Source: a virus
IMG/VR virus record: IMGVR_UViG_3300042312_000122
Location: 1-33,572 of that record
DNA: 33,572 nt
Direction: 5' to 3' (one strand)
Part shown: positions 1 through 7,546 of the stretch, piece after piece
How positions within the stretch are numbered: the stretch's first letter is position 1
How the letters are laid out: every line of letters starts with the position of its first letter
The notes under the pieces: generated by a model
What the model was told of the DNA's origin: nothing
Databases searched by the model: none
The model's input: the letters and a program-made list of their open reading frames with translations, nothing else
Translations under genes and position numbers: made by a program

Positions 1-176
1 GAAGGTATTCGGAAACGAATCCAAATAAACCGGGGCCGTCGGGCCGTAAACGAATCACCGGGTTTTGGCCAACCGTAAAGGCCGACCGGGGAACCGACCC
101 AAATTCGGAATGATTGCCATCACGGCGGCCATTGCGCGTTTGGGTTTTGTGTTATCACACCCCAACAAAATCAAAC
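1..176. repeat. Terminal direct repeat, copy 1 (circular closure)
   Basis: These 176 bases are repeated at 33397-33572. The only difference I find is at position 128 (G here, A at 33524). The repeat covers the last codons of the scaffold gene and most of the untranslated leader of the capsid operon. The simplest reading is a circular assembly, or a terminally redundant or permuted molecule, with overlapping ends. A true short direct terminal repeat is possible but not shown by sequence alone. Confidence 0.9.
29..112. repeat. Degenerate 28-bp tandem repeats in the capsid-operon leader
   Basis: The hexamer ACCGGG occurs at 29, 57 and 85, exactly 28 bases apart. The heptamer CCGTAAA occurs at 44 and 73. 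The block is GC-rich against an A-rich background and lies between the scaffold stop and the capsid start in the circular map. It could be a structured 5' leader, an operator array or a packaging/cleavage site. I infer no specific function. No TAnnTTTG promoter element is visible here. Confidence 0.6.
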
Positions 177-204
177 AAAAAAAACCTTTTTAAAAATTAA
201 AAAA

Positions 205-1230
205 ATGGCATTTACTCAAGGACTTTGTCAAAAATTGCAAACGGATTTAAATTCCGTTGCCGGAATGAACGCGCCGGCGCTGAAGCGCGACCGCGTGGGT
301 TATTTGGACGCCCTAATGTCCGAAGAAAACCGAATGGGATTTGAAGCGATTCCAATTCCAACCAACGGCAAAAACCGCGCGGTTCAAGTTAATTACATCC
401 AACGCGGAACGGCGGATTCGGTGAATTTAACATGTACGGCGTCATGCGACACCGACCAGGAAATTTCACCATTGGAGGCGATTGTTCAAATTACTGAATG
501 TATCGAAACCAAAGGAATGTTGTTCAGCGAAGACCAAATGCGTAAACTTTGCGAAGCGGACGCGGTTTATGTTTCCAACGTTATCATGGCGCAAATGAAC
601 GCCATCAACACGGCGTTGAATTCTCAATTGCTTGCAGAACAAAGTACAAATTTTGGAAATTTCAGCGATGGAACAACCCAAAAGGACATCCAATTGTTTG
701 AAGCAACATCGAACGCGCCTCGTGCAATTGCGGCGGCCCAAATCCGTCACGAATACGATTTGACCGGAGCATCCGGAGCGCCAATGATTATTGGCGGCGG
801 AAACTTTGATTTGTACGCAAAGACACAACAAATCGCGTGTTGTAATTCATCAACGGGCATGGATTTGAGCCGTTGGACCGATTACCGTTATTACAATGAC
901 CGTTTCGTTGATAGCGTAATTGGCGCGAATGAATTCGTTGTTTTGGCCCCTGGAGCCGTTCAACTTTTGACATGGAACAAATACGTTGGTGATTACGCGA
1001 AGCGCAATGACGTGTTTGAACATGGCACAATCACCGACCCATTCACCGGTCTGACATATGACTTAAAAGTTCATTATGACGATTGCGCGGATTCATGGTC
1101 AATCAAACTCCAATTGAATTGGGGACTGTTTTTCATTCCGGCCAACGCATTCGGAACGGGCGATTTGAACGAAGGTGTGAACTACACATTCCATTTTGCG
1201 GATTGTTCAACAATCGTTGGTTGCGACTAA
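205..1230 (+). CDS. Major capsid protein
   Basis: This 341-residue protein is the best major capsid candidate. It starts with MAFTQGLCQKLQTD and lies directly downstream, across the circular junction, of the scaffold-like protein, with portal and MuF genes before that. The length suits an HK97-fold shell protein. The middle is acidic and alanine-rich, and the C-terminal half is beta-rich with a WGLFFIPANAF segment typical of virion proteins. It carries many cysteines, including CC near residue 213 and a Cys-containing C-terminus. The start is preceded by an A-rich stretch instead of a Shine-Dalgarno sequence, as usual in Bacteroidota. No protease gene was seen, so maturation by cleavage is not supported. 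The assignment rests mainly on gene order. Confidence 0.75.
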   Translation: MAFTQGLCQKLQTDLNSVAGMNAPALKRDRVGYLDALMSEENRMGFEAIPIPTNGKNRAVQVNYIQRGTADSVNLTCTASCDTDQEISPLEAIVQITECIETKGMLFSEDQMRKLCEADAVYVSNVIMAQMNAINTALNSQLLAEQSTNFGNFSDGTTQKDIQLFEATSNAPRAIAAAQIRHEYDLTGASGAPMIIGGGNFDLYAKTQQIACCNSSTGMDLSRWTDYRYYNDRFVDSVIGANEFVVLAPGAVQLLTWNKYVGDYAKRNDVFEHGTITDPFTGLTYDLKVHYDDCADSWSIKLQLNWGLFFIPANAFGTGDLNEGVNYTFHFADCSTIVGCD

Positions 1231-1265
1231 TTCAAATTTTTCTAACTTAAAAAAACGAAAATAAA

Positions 1266-1808
1266 ATGGCATTATGTACGTCTGCATGTGCGCCCGCTTT
1301 GCCGCCGGCGCCGTCCGCCGGTTGTGGTATTTCAACCAGAAACGGTGGTATTTCTAAATTAGCATTCATCAAATGTGATTACACGTTTGACGATGTATCC
1401 GACCGCGACGAATGGATTGCGGCCATCGCGTCCGGTGATGTTGTGTTGACCGGTTTATTGTTGGGCCAAAAGGCAAAAGGAACGTTTACAAAAAAGCGCG
1501 TTTCTTCATGTTCGCCCGAATCAATTGTTGGTGGTGAAAAGTCTGTGACTTTTCAAGATTACAACGCCGACCCGGACGATTGTACCGATATCAATTTTTA
1601 CAATGAAATTCAATTGAAAGCGCCATTGTATCAATTCGGATATTACACATGTGATGGATATTTTTATGGTCCAATCACATCGTTCACAATGGAGGTTGAC
1701 CAGGTTATTGAAGACAACAACACCGGTTCCATATACTTTGATGGAACCGTGAGTTGGAACGCCGTGACAATGCCGTGTGGCGTTGCCGTGAATTTGGATG
1801 GTTTGTAA
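1266..1808 (+). CDS. Virion protein, probable major tail-tube or capsid decoration protein
   Basis: The gene encodes 180 residues and begins 35 bases after the capsid stop, with an A-rich leader. The N-terminus is rich in Cys, Ala and Pro (MALCTSACAPALPPAPSAGC). The remainder looks beta-rich, with a C-terminal part that alternates hydrophobic and polar residues and ends with SIYFDGTVSWNAV, a pattern I associate with tail-tube or decoration proteins. The strong terminator at 1829-1868 follows it, so it and the capsid gene end one transcript. This position fits a highly expressed structural protein. I cannot tell a tail tube from a decoration protein by sequence alone. Confidence 0.5.
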   Translation: MALCTSACAPALPPAPSAGCGISTRNGGISKLAFIKCDYTFDDVSDRDEWIAAIASGDVVLTGLLLGQKAKGTFTKKRVSSCSPESIVGGEKSVTFQDYNADPDDCTDINFYNEIQLKAPLYQFGYYTCDGYFYGPITSFTMEVDQVIEDNNTGSIYFDGTVSWNAVTMPCGVAVNLDGL

Positions 1809-1828
1809 TCAGTCCAATGTTGAGTCAT

Positions 1829-1868
1829 AAAAAAACCCGGTTGACGTTCGTTGACCGGGTTTTTTTTC
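1829..1868 (+). terminator. Rho-independent terminator after the capsid operon
   Basis: A-rich left flank, stem AACCCGGT/ACCGGGTT with a 12-base loop, then a run of eight T. Because the A run mirrors the T run, it could work in both directions. It sits 20 bases after the stop at 1808. Confidence 0.9.
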
Positions 1869-1876
1869 TAAATTTG
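1869..1876 (+). promoter_or_regulatory. Possible -7 promoter element TAAATTTG
   Basis: TAAATTTG fits the Bacteroidota -7 consensus TAnnTTTG. It lies directly after the terminator and 17 bases before the next start codon. I see no TTTG-type -33 element at the correct distance, so this may be chance or a weak promoter that restarts transcription for the next operon. Confidence 0.35.
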
Positions 1877-1892
1877 AAACAAAAGAAAAGCA

Positions 1893-2753
1893 ATGCAATT
1901 GACATTCAATAATTGTTTTATTCAATCCGGTAGCGGCACGAATTACGCGTTTGCCAATTGTTGTTGTACATTCAATTGTTCATTTACAAATGACCAGGAA
2001 AACGAATTAGGCCAGGTTGTTCCAATTGATGTGGATGACATCGCGTTTGCTTGGCAATTGGGAAATTTTGGATTGAATAATTCAACAATAACCGTTGGCG
2101 GAAATCCGGTTTCGGCCCCGTTTGTATTAGGCCCAAACGAAACATTGGATTTTGCAATTGAATTTTGCTCCGGTGAACTTGGCGTTTCAGATGTTTGGAC
2201 CTTTGAATTGACATTGGATGGAACAACGGTTCAAATTGTTAGTGGTGATTTTGAGGCCATTAATTTGTCCGGAATTTCAAGTCCATCAACGATAAATTTT
2301 GGAACCATTTTGGTTAATTCAACCGAAACCGTCGAATTGACAATCACCAATCCTTCCATTTGTTGTGACTTTTTTTCATTGACAACCGATTGTCCGGATT
2401 TAATAATTGACCCCGAACGTCCATTTGAATTGTGTACAAGTGATAGCGGAACCTTTTATTTAAGTTGGACGCCAACAACCATTGGCCCAATCAACTGCAA
2501 TGTCACATTAATTGAAGATTGCTCAGGACTTGAATTGACAATTCCCGTTTTGGGAAACGCCGTTGAAACATTGCCATCCGGCGGAAATGATGTTTCGGGC
2601 AAAAGAACCGTTGTTGATTGTCCAACCGGCGATTGTCGATTGTTCAATCCACAACCAGGATTTGCCCAAACAACAAAAAACGCAATGAATCAAATTTCCC
2701 GTGTGACGCGGCCAAAAGGCGGCGCCGGACGCGGGACAAATTTTAGAAAATGA
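1893..2753 (+). CDS. Ig-like domain virion protein, Cys-rich
   Basis: This 286-residue protein appears to have two beta-sandwich domains. The first (about residues 5-125) contains a CCC triplet. The second (about 128-230) has STINFGTILVNSTETVELTI, which resembles ASH/choice-of-anchor-D Ig-like repeats, and ends with YLSWTPTTIGPINCN and a closing VLGNAV strand. The last 55 residues are basic and Gly-rich, perhaps disordered or nucleic-acid facing. The same two-domain unit, including the WTPT motif, begins the 1062-residue tail protein at 24442-27630. This suggests a virion surface or tail attachment role. It starts an operon after the terminator and overlaps the next gene by 4 bases. Confidence 0.55.
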   Translation: MQLTFNNCFIQSGSGTNYAFANCCCTFNCSFTNDQENELGQVVPIDVDDIAFAWQLGNFGLNNSTITVGGNPVSAPFVLGPNETLDFAIEFCSGELGVSDVWTFELTLDGTTVQIVSGDFEAINLSGISSPSTINFGTILVNSTETVELTITNPSICCDFFSLTTDCPDLIIDPERPFELCTSDSGTFYLSWTPTTIGPINCNVTLIEDCSGLELTIPVLGNAVETLPSGGNDVSGKRTVVDCPTGDCRLFNPQPGFAQTTKNAMNQISRVTRPKGGAGRGTNFRK

Positions 2754-3172
2754 TATATCACAGGGAAAAATTAGACACGGCCCCGGACATGATTGAATCC
2801 GCCGTAGTCACATTATATAAAAACATTTATCCACACGACGTTTTCATTGTTGCAACAAGTGATTTTCATGTGGAACGAATGAAGCGCATGGAATCGGTCG
2901 CAAAATGCCAATTTTCAAAACCGTCATGGATTAAGAGCGTAAACAAAAATGAAGGTGTGATTTTCACAATTACAAGCGGAATGTTTCGCAGAAAAAATGA
3001 CGCGCGAATCATGGAGGCCGTTGAACACGTCAAAAATCTTCATGATGGATTGACTTTTGATTTGATTGAAAACAACAAATTTGCCATTTATCATTTCGGA
3101 GTGAAAGTCAAAAAGACAAAAGACACCGAAGAATCCGAACCCGTTGAAGCCGAACCAAATATTGAATCATGA
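2750..3172 (+). CDS. Hypothetical protein between virion and lysis genes
   Basis: The gene encodes 140 residues and starts within an ATGA overlap with the preceding Ig-domain gene. I do not recognise the family. The protein is mixed alpha/beta with a basic central region (MFRRKNDARIMEAVEHVK) and an acidic C-terminal tail rich in Glu and Pro. No signal peptide or membrane segment is visible. It overlaps the endolysin gene by 4 bases, so it is probably co-translated with it. A head-completion or neck role is possible from position only. Confidence 0.6.
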   Translation: MIYHREKLDTAPDMIESAVVTLYKNIYPHDVFIVATSDFHVERMKRMESVAKCQFSKPSWIKSVNKNEGVIFTITSGMFRRKNDARIMEAVEHVKNLHDGLTFDLIENNKFAIYHFGVKVKKTKDTEESEPVEAEPNIES

Positions 3173-3678
3173 AACAACCATTCAAATATTTGGTCATCCA
3201 TTGCACGGCAACCAGGGACGGACAACATGTGACGCCGGATGACATTGTCCGTTGGCATACATCACCGCCACCACATGGTCGCGGATGGAAAAAAGTCGGT
3301 TATTCGGACATTATTTTATTGGATGGAACCCGACGTTCTTTTGTAAAACATAACGGTGACAAATGGATTGATGACGCGGAAATCACAAATGGCGTCAAAG
3401 GCATCAACGCAATTTCGCGACATGTCGTATACGTTGGCGGATTGTCAAAGGATGGAAAACGAGTTCAAAACACGTTGAATCATTTACAATCTCAAACACT
3501 TGCAGAAATATTAAAGGAAGTTTTGTTGTATCAACCCGACGTTTTAATTGCCGGCCACAACCAATTTGACAACAAAGCATGTCCATCATTTTGGGTTCCA
3601 TCTTATTTGGAATCTTTGTGGATACCGGAAAAAAACATTTACAAAAAAGACCCTTTTGGATATGGCTTCATGCTTTGA
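3169..3678 (+). CDS. Endolysin, N-acetylmuramoyl-L-alanine amidase (Amidase_2/T7 lysozyme type)
   Basis: The 169-residue protein should cut the amide bond between N-acetylmuramic acid and L-alanine in peptidoglycan. It aligns by eye with T7 lysozyme-like amidases: LVIHCTAT gives zinc ligand H11, GYSDI supplies Tyr45, and AGHNQFDNKACPSF supplies H130, Lys136 and Cys138, matching the T7 lysozyme H17/H122/C130 ligands and catalytic Lys128. The length is usual for a single-domain enzyme with no cell-wall binding domain. There is no signal peptide, so release through a holin is expected, and the holin candidate lies about 1.1 kb downstream. It is translationally coupled to its neighbours by short overlaps on both sides. 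Confidence 0.92.
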   Translation: MKQPFKYLVIHCTATRDGQHVTPDDIVRWHTSPPPHGRGWKKVGYSDIILLDGTRRSFVKHNGDKWIDDAEITNGVKGINAISRHVVYVGGLSKDGKRVQNTLNHLQSQTLAEILKEVLLYQPDVLIAGHNQFDNKACPSFWVPSYLESLWIPEKNIYKKDPFGYGFML

Positions 3679-4603
3679 CAATTTTATTGGAATTCGTTGT
3701 GTTTCACAAACGGCCCCCAAATCCGGATTGTACATTGACGATTTGGAGGGAATCAATATTCGACGCGCGGCCGACATGGCGGATTCCGGATTTTCATCCG
3801 GCGTTCAATTGCTCGAATCGAAAATCAATTTCGCCACCCAATTGATTTTGGACGAAATGGCCCGGTTCGCGATGCCTTATTTTCGAATGAATTCATTGGT
3901 TGATGAATTGAAGGTTGGCGAATGGGACAACGCGTGGAACACACCGGCGGCATTGGACCGGGGCGTCCGTATCAACACCCGTGATTCGCGGATGTTGCGC
4001 GTCCGCGTCCAATCGGTCAAAATCAAAATCCAACAAACAGGGTATTCCGGAAACGTTGACATCACCGACGGATTGAACACTAAATCGTTTCCATTCACAA
4101 CCAATGCAAACGGTGACGCCGAAATTTTCCCGAATTATTTATCCGAAACGGACGAAATATTCGTGACCATGGACAATACGGCCATTGACACCAACAAAAC
4201 CAAAGTCAAAGGAGGTTGTAAGTGTTCTACAAAAAAAAGCGAATTTTTGATTGCCAATGGTTGGTCCGGAACCACAACAACCGGAACATCATTTGGATTG
4301 ATTGTCGGCGCCGCCGCAGAATGTAGCGTTGACGAAATCGGGTGTGTGATTGCTCAAAAATTACGTTTTCCGATATTGTATCGGGCCGGAATGGAAATCG
4401 CAAAAGAAGCATTGACAACCGACCGGTTGAATTCAATCACACTTTTGGATTCCGACACATGGAATTTTTGCCTGGAGAATTGGAGCGCCCAATATGACGC
4501 GCAAATGAAAACCGCAATCCAACAATTGCCGGAGTTGTTCAACCGAATGGATGACATTTGCATCATTTGTAATCAATCGCGATATATCCAGGGTATTCCG
4601 TAA
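3662..4603 (+). CDS. Virion-associated protein, possible head-tail adaptor
   Basis: I place the start at the ATG at 3662, giving 313 residues beginning MASCFDNFIGIR and a 17-base overlap with the endolysin. Upstream in-frame starts would bury the gene deep inside the endolysin. The segment SGLYIDDLEGINIRRAADMA, followed by a helical region (about residues 40-75) and a beta-rich remainder with several Cys residues including CKC and a C-terminal CIIC, resembles structural proteins of Bacteroidota siphophages. Context between capsid and neck genes suggests an adaptor or tail attachment role. I cannot name the family with certainty. Confidence 0.6.
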   Translation: MASCFDNFIGIRCVSQTAPKSGLYIDDLEGINIRRAADMADSGFSSGVQLLESKINFATQLILDEMARFAMPYFRMNSLVDELKVGEWDNAWNTPAALDRGVRINTRDSRMLRVRVQSVKIKIQQTGYSGNVDITDGLNTKSFPFTTNANGDAEIFPNYLSETDEIFVTMDNTAIDTNKTKVKGGCKCSTKKSEFLIANGWSGTTTTGTSFGLIVGAAAECSVDEIGCVIAQKLRFPILYRAGMEIAKEALTTDRLNSITLLDSDTWNFCLENWSAQYDAQMKTAIQQLPELFNRMDDICIICNQSRYIQGIP

Positions 4604-4621
4604 ACCTAAAAAACGAAAAAC

Positions 4622-4705
4622 ATGAAATGTAATTGCAACAAACCATCGCGACCATCGCGCCCTGTTAGCAGGCCGACGACATCGCGTCCGCGTCCGAAAT
4701 ATTGA
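4622..4705 (+). CDS. Possible 27-residue Arg/Pro-rich peptide
   Basis: A short reading frame starts at 4622 after an A-rich leader typical of this genome. It encodes MKCNCNKPSRPSRPVSRPTT followed by SRPRPKY. The repeated Ser/Arg/Pro units and the CNC motif echo the small Cys-containing proteins nearby. Its small size and low complexity mean it could be chance. It is the only gene-like content in the 166-base gap between 4603 and 4770. Confidence 0.4.
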   Translation: MKCNCNKPSRPSRPVSRPTTSRPRPKY

Positions 4706-4769
4706 TGTAAGTCATCGAAACCATTTTCGTTTCATTGCGTATCCGAAACACCACCCGGACATACTTAAA

Positions 4770-5198
4770 ATGAAACACAAAATGGTCATTTCTACGATTT
4801 TGGGCGGATTCGCCGCCGGGACAATATCCGCATTCATAAATGATTGGATTTTTGACCCGTCAATTTCTTATTTCACCCTGGTTGGATTGATTGCGACGGA
4901 CCATTTGTCCGCGACTTATTTGGCATTCAAACACAATCGATTTGACACCCGGATTGCGCTCCGGATATTTTGGACCCTGTTATCACACACGGCATTGTTG
5001 ATGTTTTCAACCAATTTGTCGAAAGGAGCCGACGTTCTTTTTTGGCTGAATGAAGCCGTTTTCGTTCCAATTGTTGTGGTGAATTTGATGTCATTAATCA
5101 AAAATTTGGCGTTGTTGGGTTGGATAAAACGCGGATTCGCTCGAATGATTACCGACAAAATTGACAATTACAAAAACGAATATTTGGAATCCAAATGA
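4770..5198 (+). CDS. Holin (Phage_holin_4-like), four membrane segments
   Basis: The 142-residue protein has four hydrophobic segments (about residues 5-23, 34-53, 63-80 and 87-118) and a charged C-terminus. TM2 contains IATDHLSATYLAFKHNRFDT, which resembles the conserved D-x-x-[TS]-G/A segment of Phage_holin_4/toxin-secretion holins. It should form inner-membrane lesions that release the amidase and time lysis. Its gene overlaps the following lipoprotein gene by 4 bases, and the amidase is upstream, so the genes together form a loose lysis cassette. A second start at 4782 is possible, as for dual-start holins, but I have no evidence for its use. Confidence 0.75.
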   Translation: MKHKMVISTILGGFAAGTISAFINDWIFDPSISYFTLVGLIATDHLSATYLAFKHNRFDTRIALRIFWTLLSHTALLMFSTNLSKGADVLFWLNEAVFVPIVVVNLMSLIKNLALLGWIKRGFARMITDKIDNYKNEYLESK

Positions 5199-5611
5199 AA
5201 AAATCAATTTTTTTTCTTGCAGTCATCGCAATGATGGCGACATCGTGCCAACGTCACGTTTCAAAATATCCATGTTATATTGAAAAGGAATGGACGACAA
5301 CAATGGTCAAAGACACAATTGTTCACATAAACGGCGCCCGAATGGATACCATCGTCGCGTTTGATGGCCGTGATACCGTGTTCATCCGGGACCATGAAAC
5401 CAGGATTGAAACCATGATTCAATGGTTGCCGGGCGATTCAATATTTGTGGAAACCACATGTCCATCGGATACCGTTCGTGTGGAGAATTACCACACCGAA
5501 ACGGTCCGAACGATTGTAATGAATGACGAAACGAAAAAATGGTTGTGGTTGATACCGGCCATTTTTTGCCTTATATTAGCCATGTACGCCATCCACAAAC
5601 TTTTCAAATGA
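5195..5611 (+). CDS. Candidate unimolecular spanin: lipoprotein with C-terminal membrane anchor
   Basis: The 138-residue product begins with a lipoprotein signal (basic MKK, hydrophobic stretch, lipobox ATSC with Cys18) and ends with a transmembrane segment (WLWLIPAIFCLILAMYAI, about residues 116-134) plus a short basic tail. Between them lies a hydrophilic, beta-prone domain. This two-anchor design, with a lipid in the outer membrane and a helix in the inner membrane, is that of u-spanins such as T1 gp11, which fuse the two membranes in the last step of lysis. The position directly after the holin supports this. The identification is by architecture, not by sequence similarity. Confidence 0.7.
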   Translation: MKKSIFFLAVIAMMATSCQRHVSKYPCYIEKEWTTTMVKDTIVHINGARMDTIVAFDGRDTVFIRDHETRIETMIQWLPGDSIFVETTCPSDTVRVENYHTETVRTIVMNDETKKWLWLIPAIFCLILAMYAIHKLFK

Positions 5612-6048
5612 CGCCACAAGAATTCACCCGAAAAATCCAAACAACGGTCGCCAATGTCGAACGTGATGTTCCAAACCTTTTGTTGTTGGGCGGAAAATTG
5701 TTGGAAGGTGAAATGAAACAACGCATTTTCAACCAGGGCGGCGACGCCAATGGCGGCAAAATTGGAAAATACAAATCCAAATCATGGATTAAAAAAAGAA
5801 GCGAAAATGGACGCCAAACCGGATTGGTTGATTTGGAATATACGGGTTCATTGCGCGATTCAATTCAAGTTGTCAAAAGCGGCAATGAAGTGTTTTTGGC
5901 CATCACCAATTCGACCGATTACGTCAAAGCAAAAGGACAGGAGTCACGCCGCAAAAAACCAATCTTCATTCCAACCAATGGAGAACGACAGGACGTCGAA
6001 AATTATTTGTCCGATTTGATATCGGAGCGGGTGTTGTCTTATTTTTGA
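5608..6048 (+). CDS. Neck/tail-completion protein (HK97 gp10/Mu gpG-like)
   Basis: I choose the ATG at 5608, which overlaps the spanin stop as ATGA and gives 146 residues. The order of features fits virion-morphogenesis proteins: an N-terminal helix, a basic patch (KIGKYKSKSWIKKR), LEYTGSLRDSIQV, a strand pair with DYVKAKGQE, and a C-terminal IPTNGERQDVENYLSDLI helix. Such proteins close the head-tail interface or neck. The next gene fits a tail terminator, and the pairing is common in siphophages. Confidence is moderate because similarity is by motif pattern only. Confidence 0.65.
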   Translation: MTPQEFTRKIQTTVANVERDVPNLLLLGGKLLEGEMKQRIFNQGGDANGGKIGKYKSKSWIKKRSENGRQTGLVDLEYTGSLRDSIQVVKSGNEVFLAITNSTDYVKAKGQESRRKKPIFIPTNGERQDVENYLSDLISERVLSYF

Positions 6049-6051
6049 TAC

Positions 6052-6618
6052 ATGGAACATTTGATTTGCAAGATTGCCGAATCCATCCATTCGGCGATTC
6101 CATCATTGACCAAATCGGTTTATTTGGCCAAAATCGACGATGACGGCCGGGTGTTGATTCGTGACGCCAATTCGAACGAATATCAGTTCGCCGGAATCCA
6201 TGACCAGGATTCCGCATGGTTTTATATTCGTTTCCGGAATGGAGGGAAAATCGAATATCAATCGCCATCGACCACAAAGAAATTCGCCGGAATCCAATCG
6301 TTTTTCCAAATCCGATATCAATTACGAGTTGTTGCATGTCTGCGAGGGGCCGAACCATGGATGTTTGAAGAACAATTGCGCGGCGCCGTTGTGAACGCCA
6401 ATTTGCCATCGACCGCCACATTTGCCAACGTTTCCATCATTCCGGTTGAATCAACCATTGACCCGGTGACCGTGGCCATCGAAGAATCTCCGCAGAAAAA
6501 AGGCCGCCCATTCGACAAACATTTGACGTTTGTGGCGTTTGATTTCGATTTGGTTGGCGACCGCGACATGGCGTTGGAAAATTATTGTGACAATCCATGT
6601 GATGGTCCCGCGTGTTGA
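6052..6618 (+). CDS. Putative tail terminator/head-tail joining protein
   Basis: The gene encodes 188 residues and starts 3 bases after the preceding stop. The protein is mixed alpha/beta. It begins with a helix (MEHLICKIAESIHSAI), has a central FQIRYQLRVVACL strand, and a late LTFVAFDFDLVGD strand, after which comes a short Cys-rich tail. This layout and its place after the gp10-like gene suggest a tail terminator, which caps the tail tube and joins it to the head. I do not recognise a diagnostic motif. Confidence 0.45.
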   Translation: MEHLICKIAESIHSAIPSLTKSVYLAKIDDDGRVLIRDANSNEYQFAGIHDQDSAWFYIRFRNGGKIEYQSPSTTKKFAGIQSFFQIRYQLRVVACLRGAEPWMFEEQLRGAVVNANLPSTATFANVSIIPVESTIDPVTVAIEESPQKKGRPFDKHLTFVAFDFDLVGDRDMALENYCDNPCDGPAC

Positions 6619-6619
6619 T

Positions 6620-6627
6620 TATCTTTG
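6620..6627 (+). promoter_or_regulatory. Possible -7 element TATCTTTG
   Basis: TATCTTTG matches TAnnTTTG and lies 16 bases before the next start codon. No convincing -33 TTTG is seen 19 bases upstream, so this is a weak call. Confidence 0.25.
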
Positions 6628-6643
6628 ATGAAAATTGATTCAA

Positions 6644-6952
6644 ATGAATTGCGGATGTTCAAAACACATTGGTTGTTTCGCACCAAATCAAACCATTGAT
6701 TTCGGATTCACGGCGCCATGTCAAGACGATTATGTTTTTGAAATATGGGGCGCCAATGGAACATATACCGAAATCATTCAGCAAATCAACGCGGATGACC
6801 CGGTGACGTTACCAATGACGTTCAACGAAAATGCAACAACCACAATCAAAATTCGAATTCCGAATGGTTGTGGCGTTTCCGGCGCTTATTATTTCACCAC
6901 ACCGGATGGTGCATGTTCATGGACTGTCGATGGAATCATTCCCGTTTGTTGA
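6644..6952 (+). CDS. Small Cys-rich virion-like protein
   Basis: The ATG at 6644 gives 102 residues beginning MNCGCSKHIGCFAP. A TTG three codons upstream is possible but less likely. The product looks like a single beta-sandwich domain (DFGFTAPCQDDYVFEIWGA, later TTIKIRIPNGCGVSG) with six or more cysteines. Cys-rich beta proteins of this style recur among the virion genes of this phage, so I infer a structural or surface role. Its stop overlaps the next start (TGATG). Confidence 0.5.
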   Translation: MNCGCSKHIGCFAPNQTIDFGFTAPCQDDYVFEIWGANGTYTEIIQQINADDPVTLPMTFNENATTTIKIRIPNGCGVSGAYYFTTPDGACSWTVDGIIPVC

Positions 6953-7371
6953 TGGAGAAAATTCGCAAAATATTAAACGAGTTCACCGGTTATGGTTTAG
7001 GAATCATGACCGGTTTGGGTTTGGCGATATTCACCGAACATGGCGACATGTTCAAATCGGTGATGTTGGCCGGCCTGGTTGGCATTGGCGCCGGAGCCAT
7101 GACAATATTCATTGATTTCATCATTCAGCCGGGCCAAATCTTCGGATTTTGGACATGGTTTTTGGAACGTGTTGTCAATCACCCAAAAAATCCATTGAAG
7201 TTTTTGTATAAACCAATGGGTGGTTGTTTGTATTGCATGAACACATGGGTTGCATTTGCCATTTACGCGTTGGCAGTTTACCACACCGGATTGACGTTGT
7301 GGTTGATATTGCCATCCGCCGCCATCGCACATGTGGCTGTTTCGATATTCGAACCGATTGTGAATGGATAG
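6952..7371 (+). CDS. Membrane protein with GGCLYCMNTW motif
   Basis: Starting at the ATG that overlaps the previous stop, the protein has 139 residues with about four hydrophobic segments (roughly 11-28, 36-60, 96-112 and 116-134). Between the second and third lies a basic stretch, after which comes GGCLYCMNTW with Cys92 and Cys95. A similar C-x-x-C-x-x-x-W pattern before a membrane helix is found in DUF1360-like small membrane proteins, whose function is not established. It is the last gene before a terminator. A role as an accessory holin or superinfection factor is possible but unproven. Confidence 0.6.
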   Translation: MEKIRKILNEFTGYGLGIMTGLGLAIFTEHGDMFKSVMLAGLVGIGAGAMTIFIDFIIQPGQIFGFWTWFLERVVNHPKNPLKFLYKPMGGCLYCMNTWVAFAIYALAVYHTGLTLWLILPSAAIAHVAVSIFEPIVNG

Positions 7372-7425
7372 TTTTAGTGTGGTTTTGTAGATTAATAGTT
7401 TTGTTTTGGTTAAGGTTAAACCGAC

Positions 7426-7456
7426 AAAAAAGACCCGGAAACGTCCGGGTTTTTTC
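7426..7456 (+). terminator. Rho-independent terminator after the late operon
   Basis: Stem ACCCGGA/TCCGGGT with an AACG loop, flanked by an A run on the left and a T run on the right. It closes the left-hand late operon and insulates it from the accessory promoter about 30 bases downstream. Confidence 0.9.
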
Positions 7457-7484
7457 TTGCGTCAAAAAAATATTTTCAAAAATA

Positions 7485-7515
7485 TTTGTTGAAACCAAAA
7501 GTTCATGTATATTTG
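7485..7515 (+). promoter_or_regulatory. Bacteroidota-type promoter P1
   Basis: A TTTG at 7485-7488 is followed after exactly 19 bases by TATATTTG at 7508-7515, matching the Bacteroidota -33/-7 consensus. The surrounding 43 bases are closely copied at P2 (8200-8242), including TTTTCAAAAATATTTG. It sits between a terminator and a CAA-rich leader, so the start of the next gene is the ATG at 7547 and not one upstream. Confidence 0.85.
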
Positions 7516-7546
7516 TGCCATCAAACAACAACAAAAATTCAAAACC

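Noticed and set aside
110-193. 27-residue frame MIAITAAIARLGFVLSHPNK... in the capsid leader
   Set aside because: Short, no separate initiation context, and the repeat mismatch changes a residue. It may be chance in a structured leader.
466-831. Long minus-strand open frames opposite the capsid and many other genes
   Set aside because: They lie wholly inside well-supported + strand genes, lack leaders and promoters, and their protein sequences look like codon-bias shadows rich in Arg, His, Gln and Phe.
3548-3661. Earlier in-frame start for the 313-residue virion protein
   Set aside because: It would place 130 bases deep within the amidase catalytic end. The ATG at 3662 gives the usual short overlap and a natural N-terminus.
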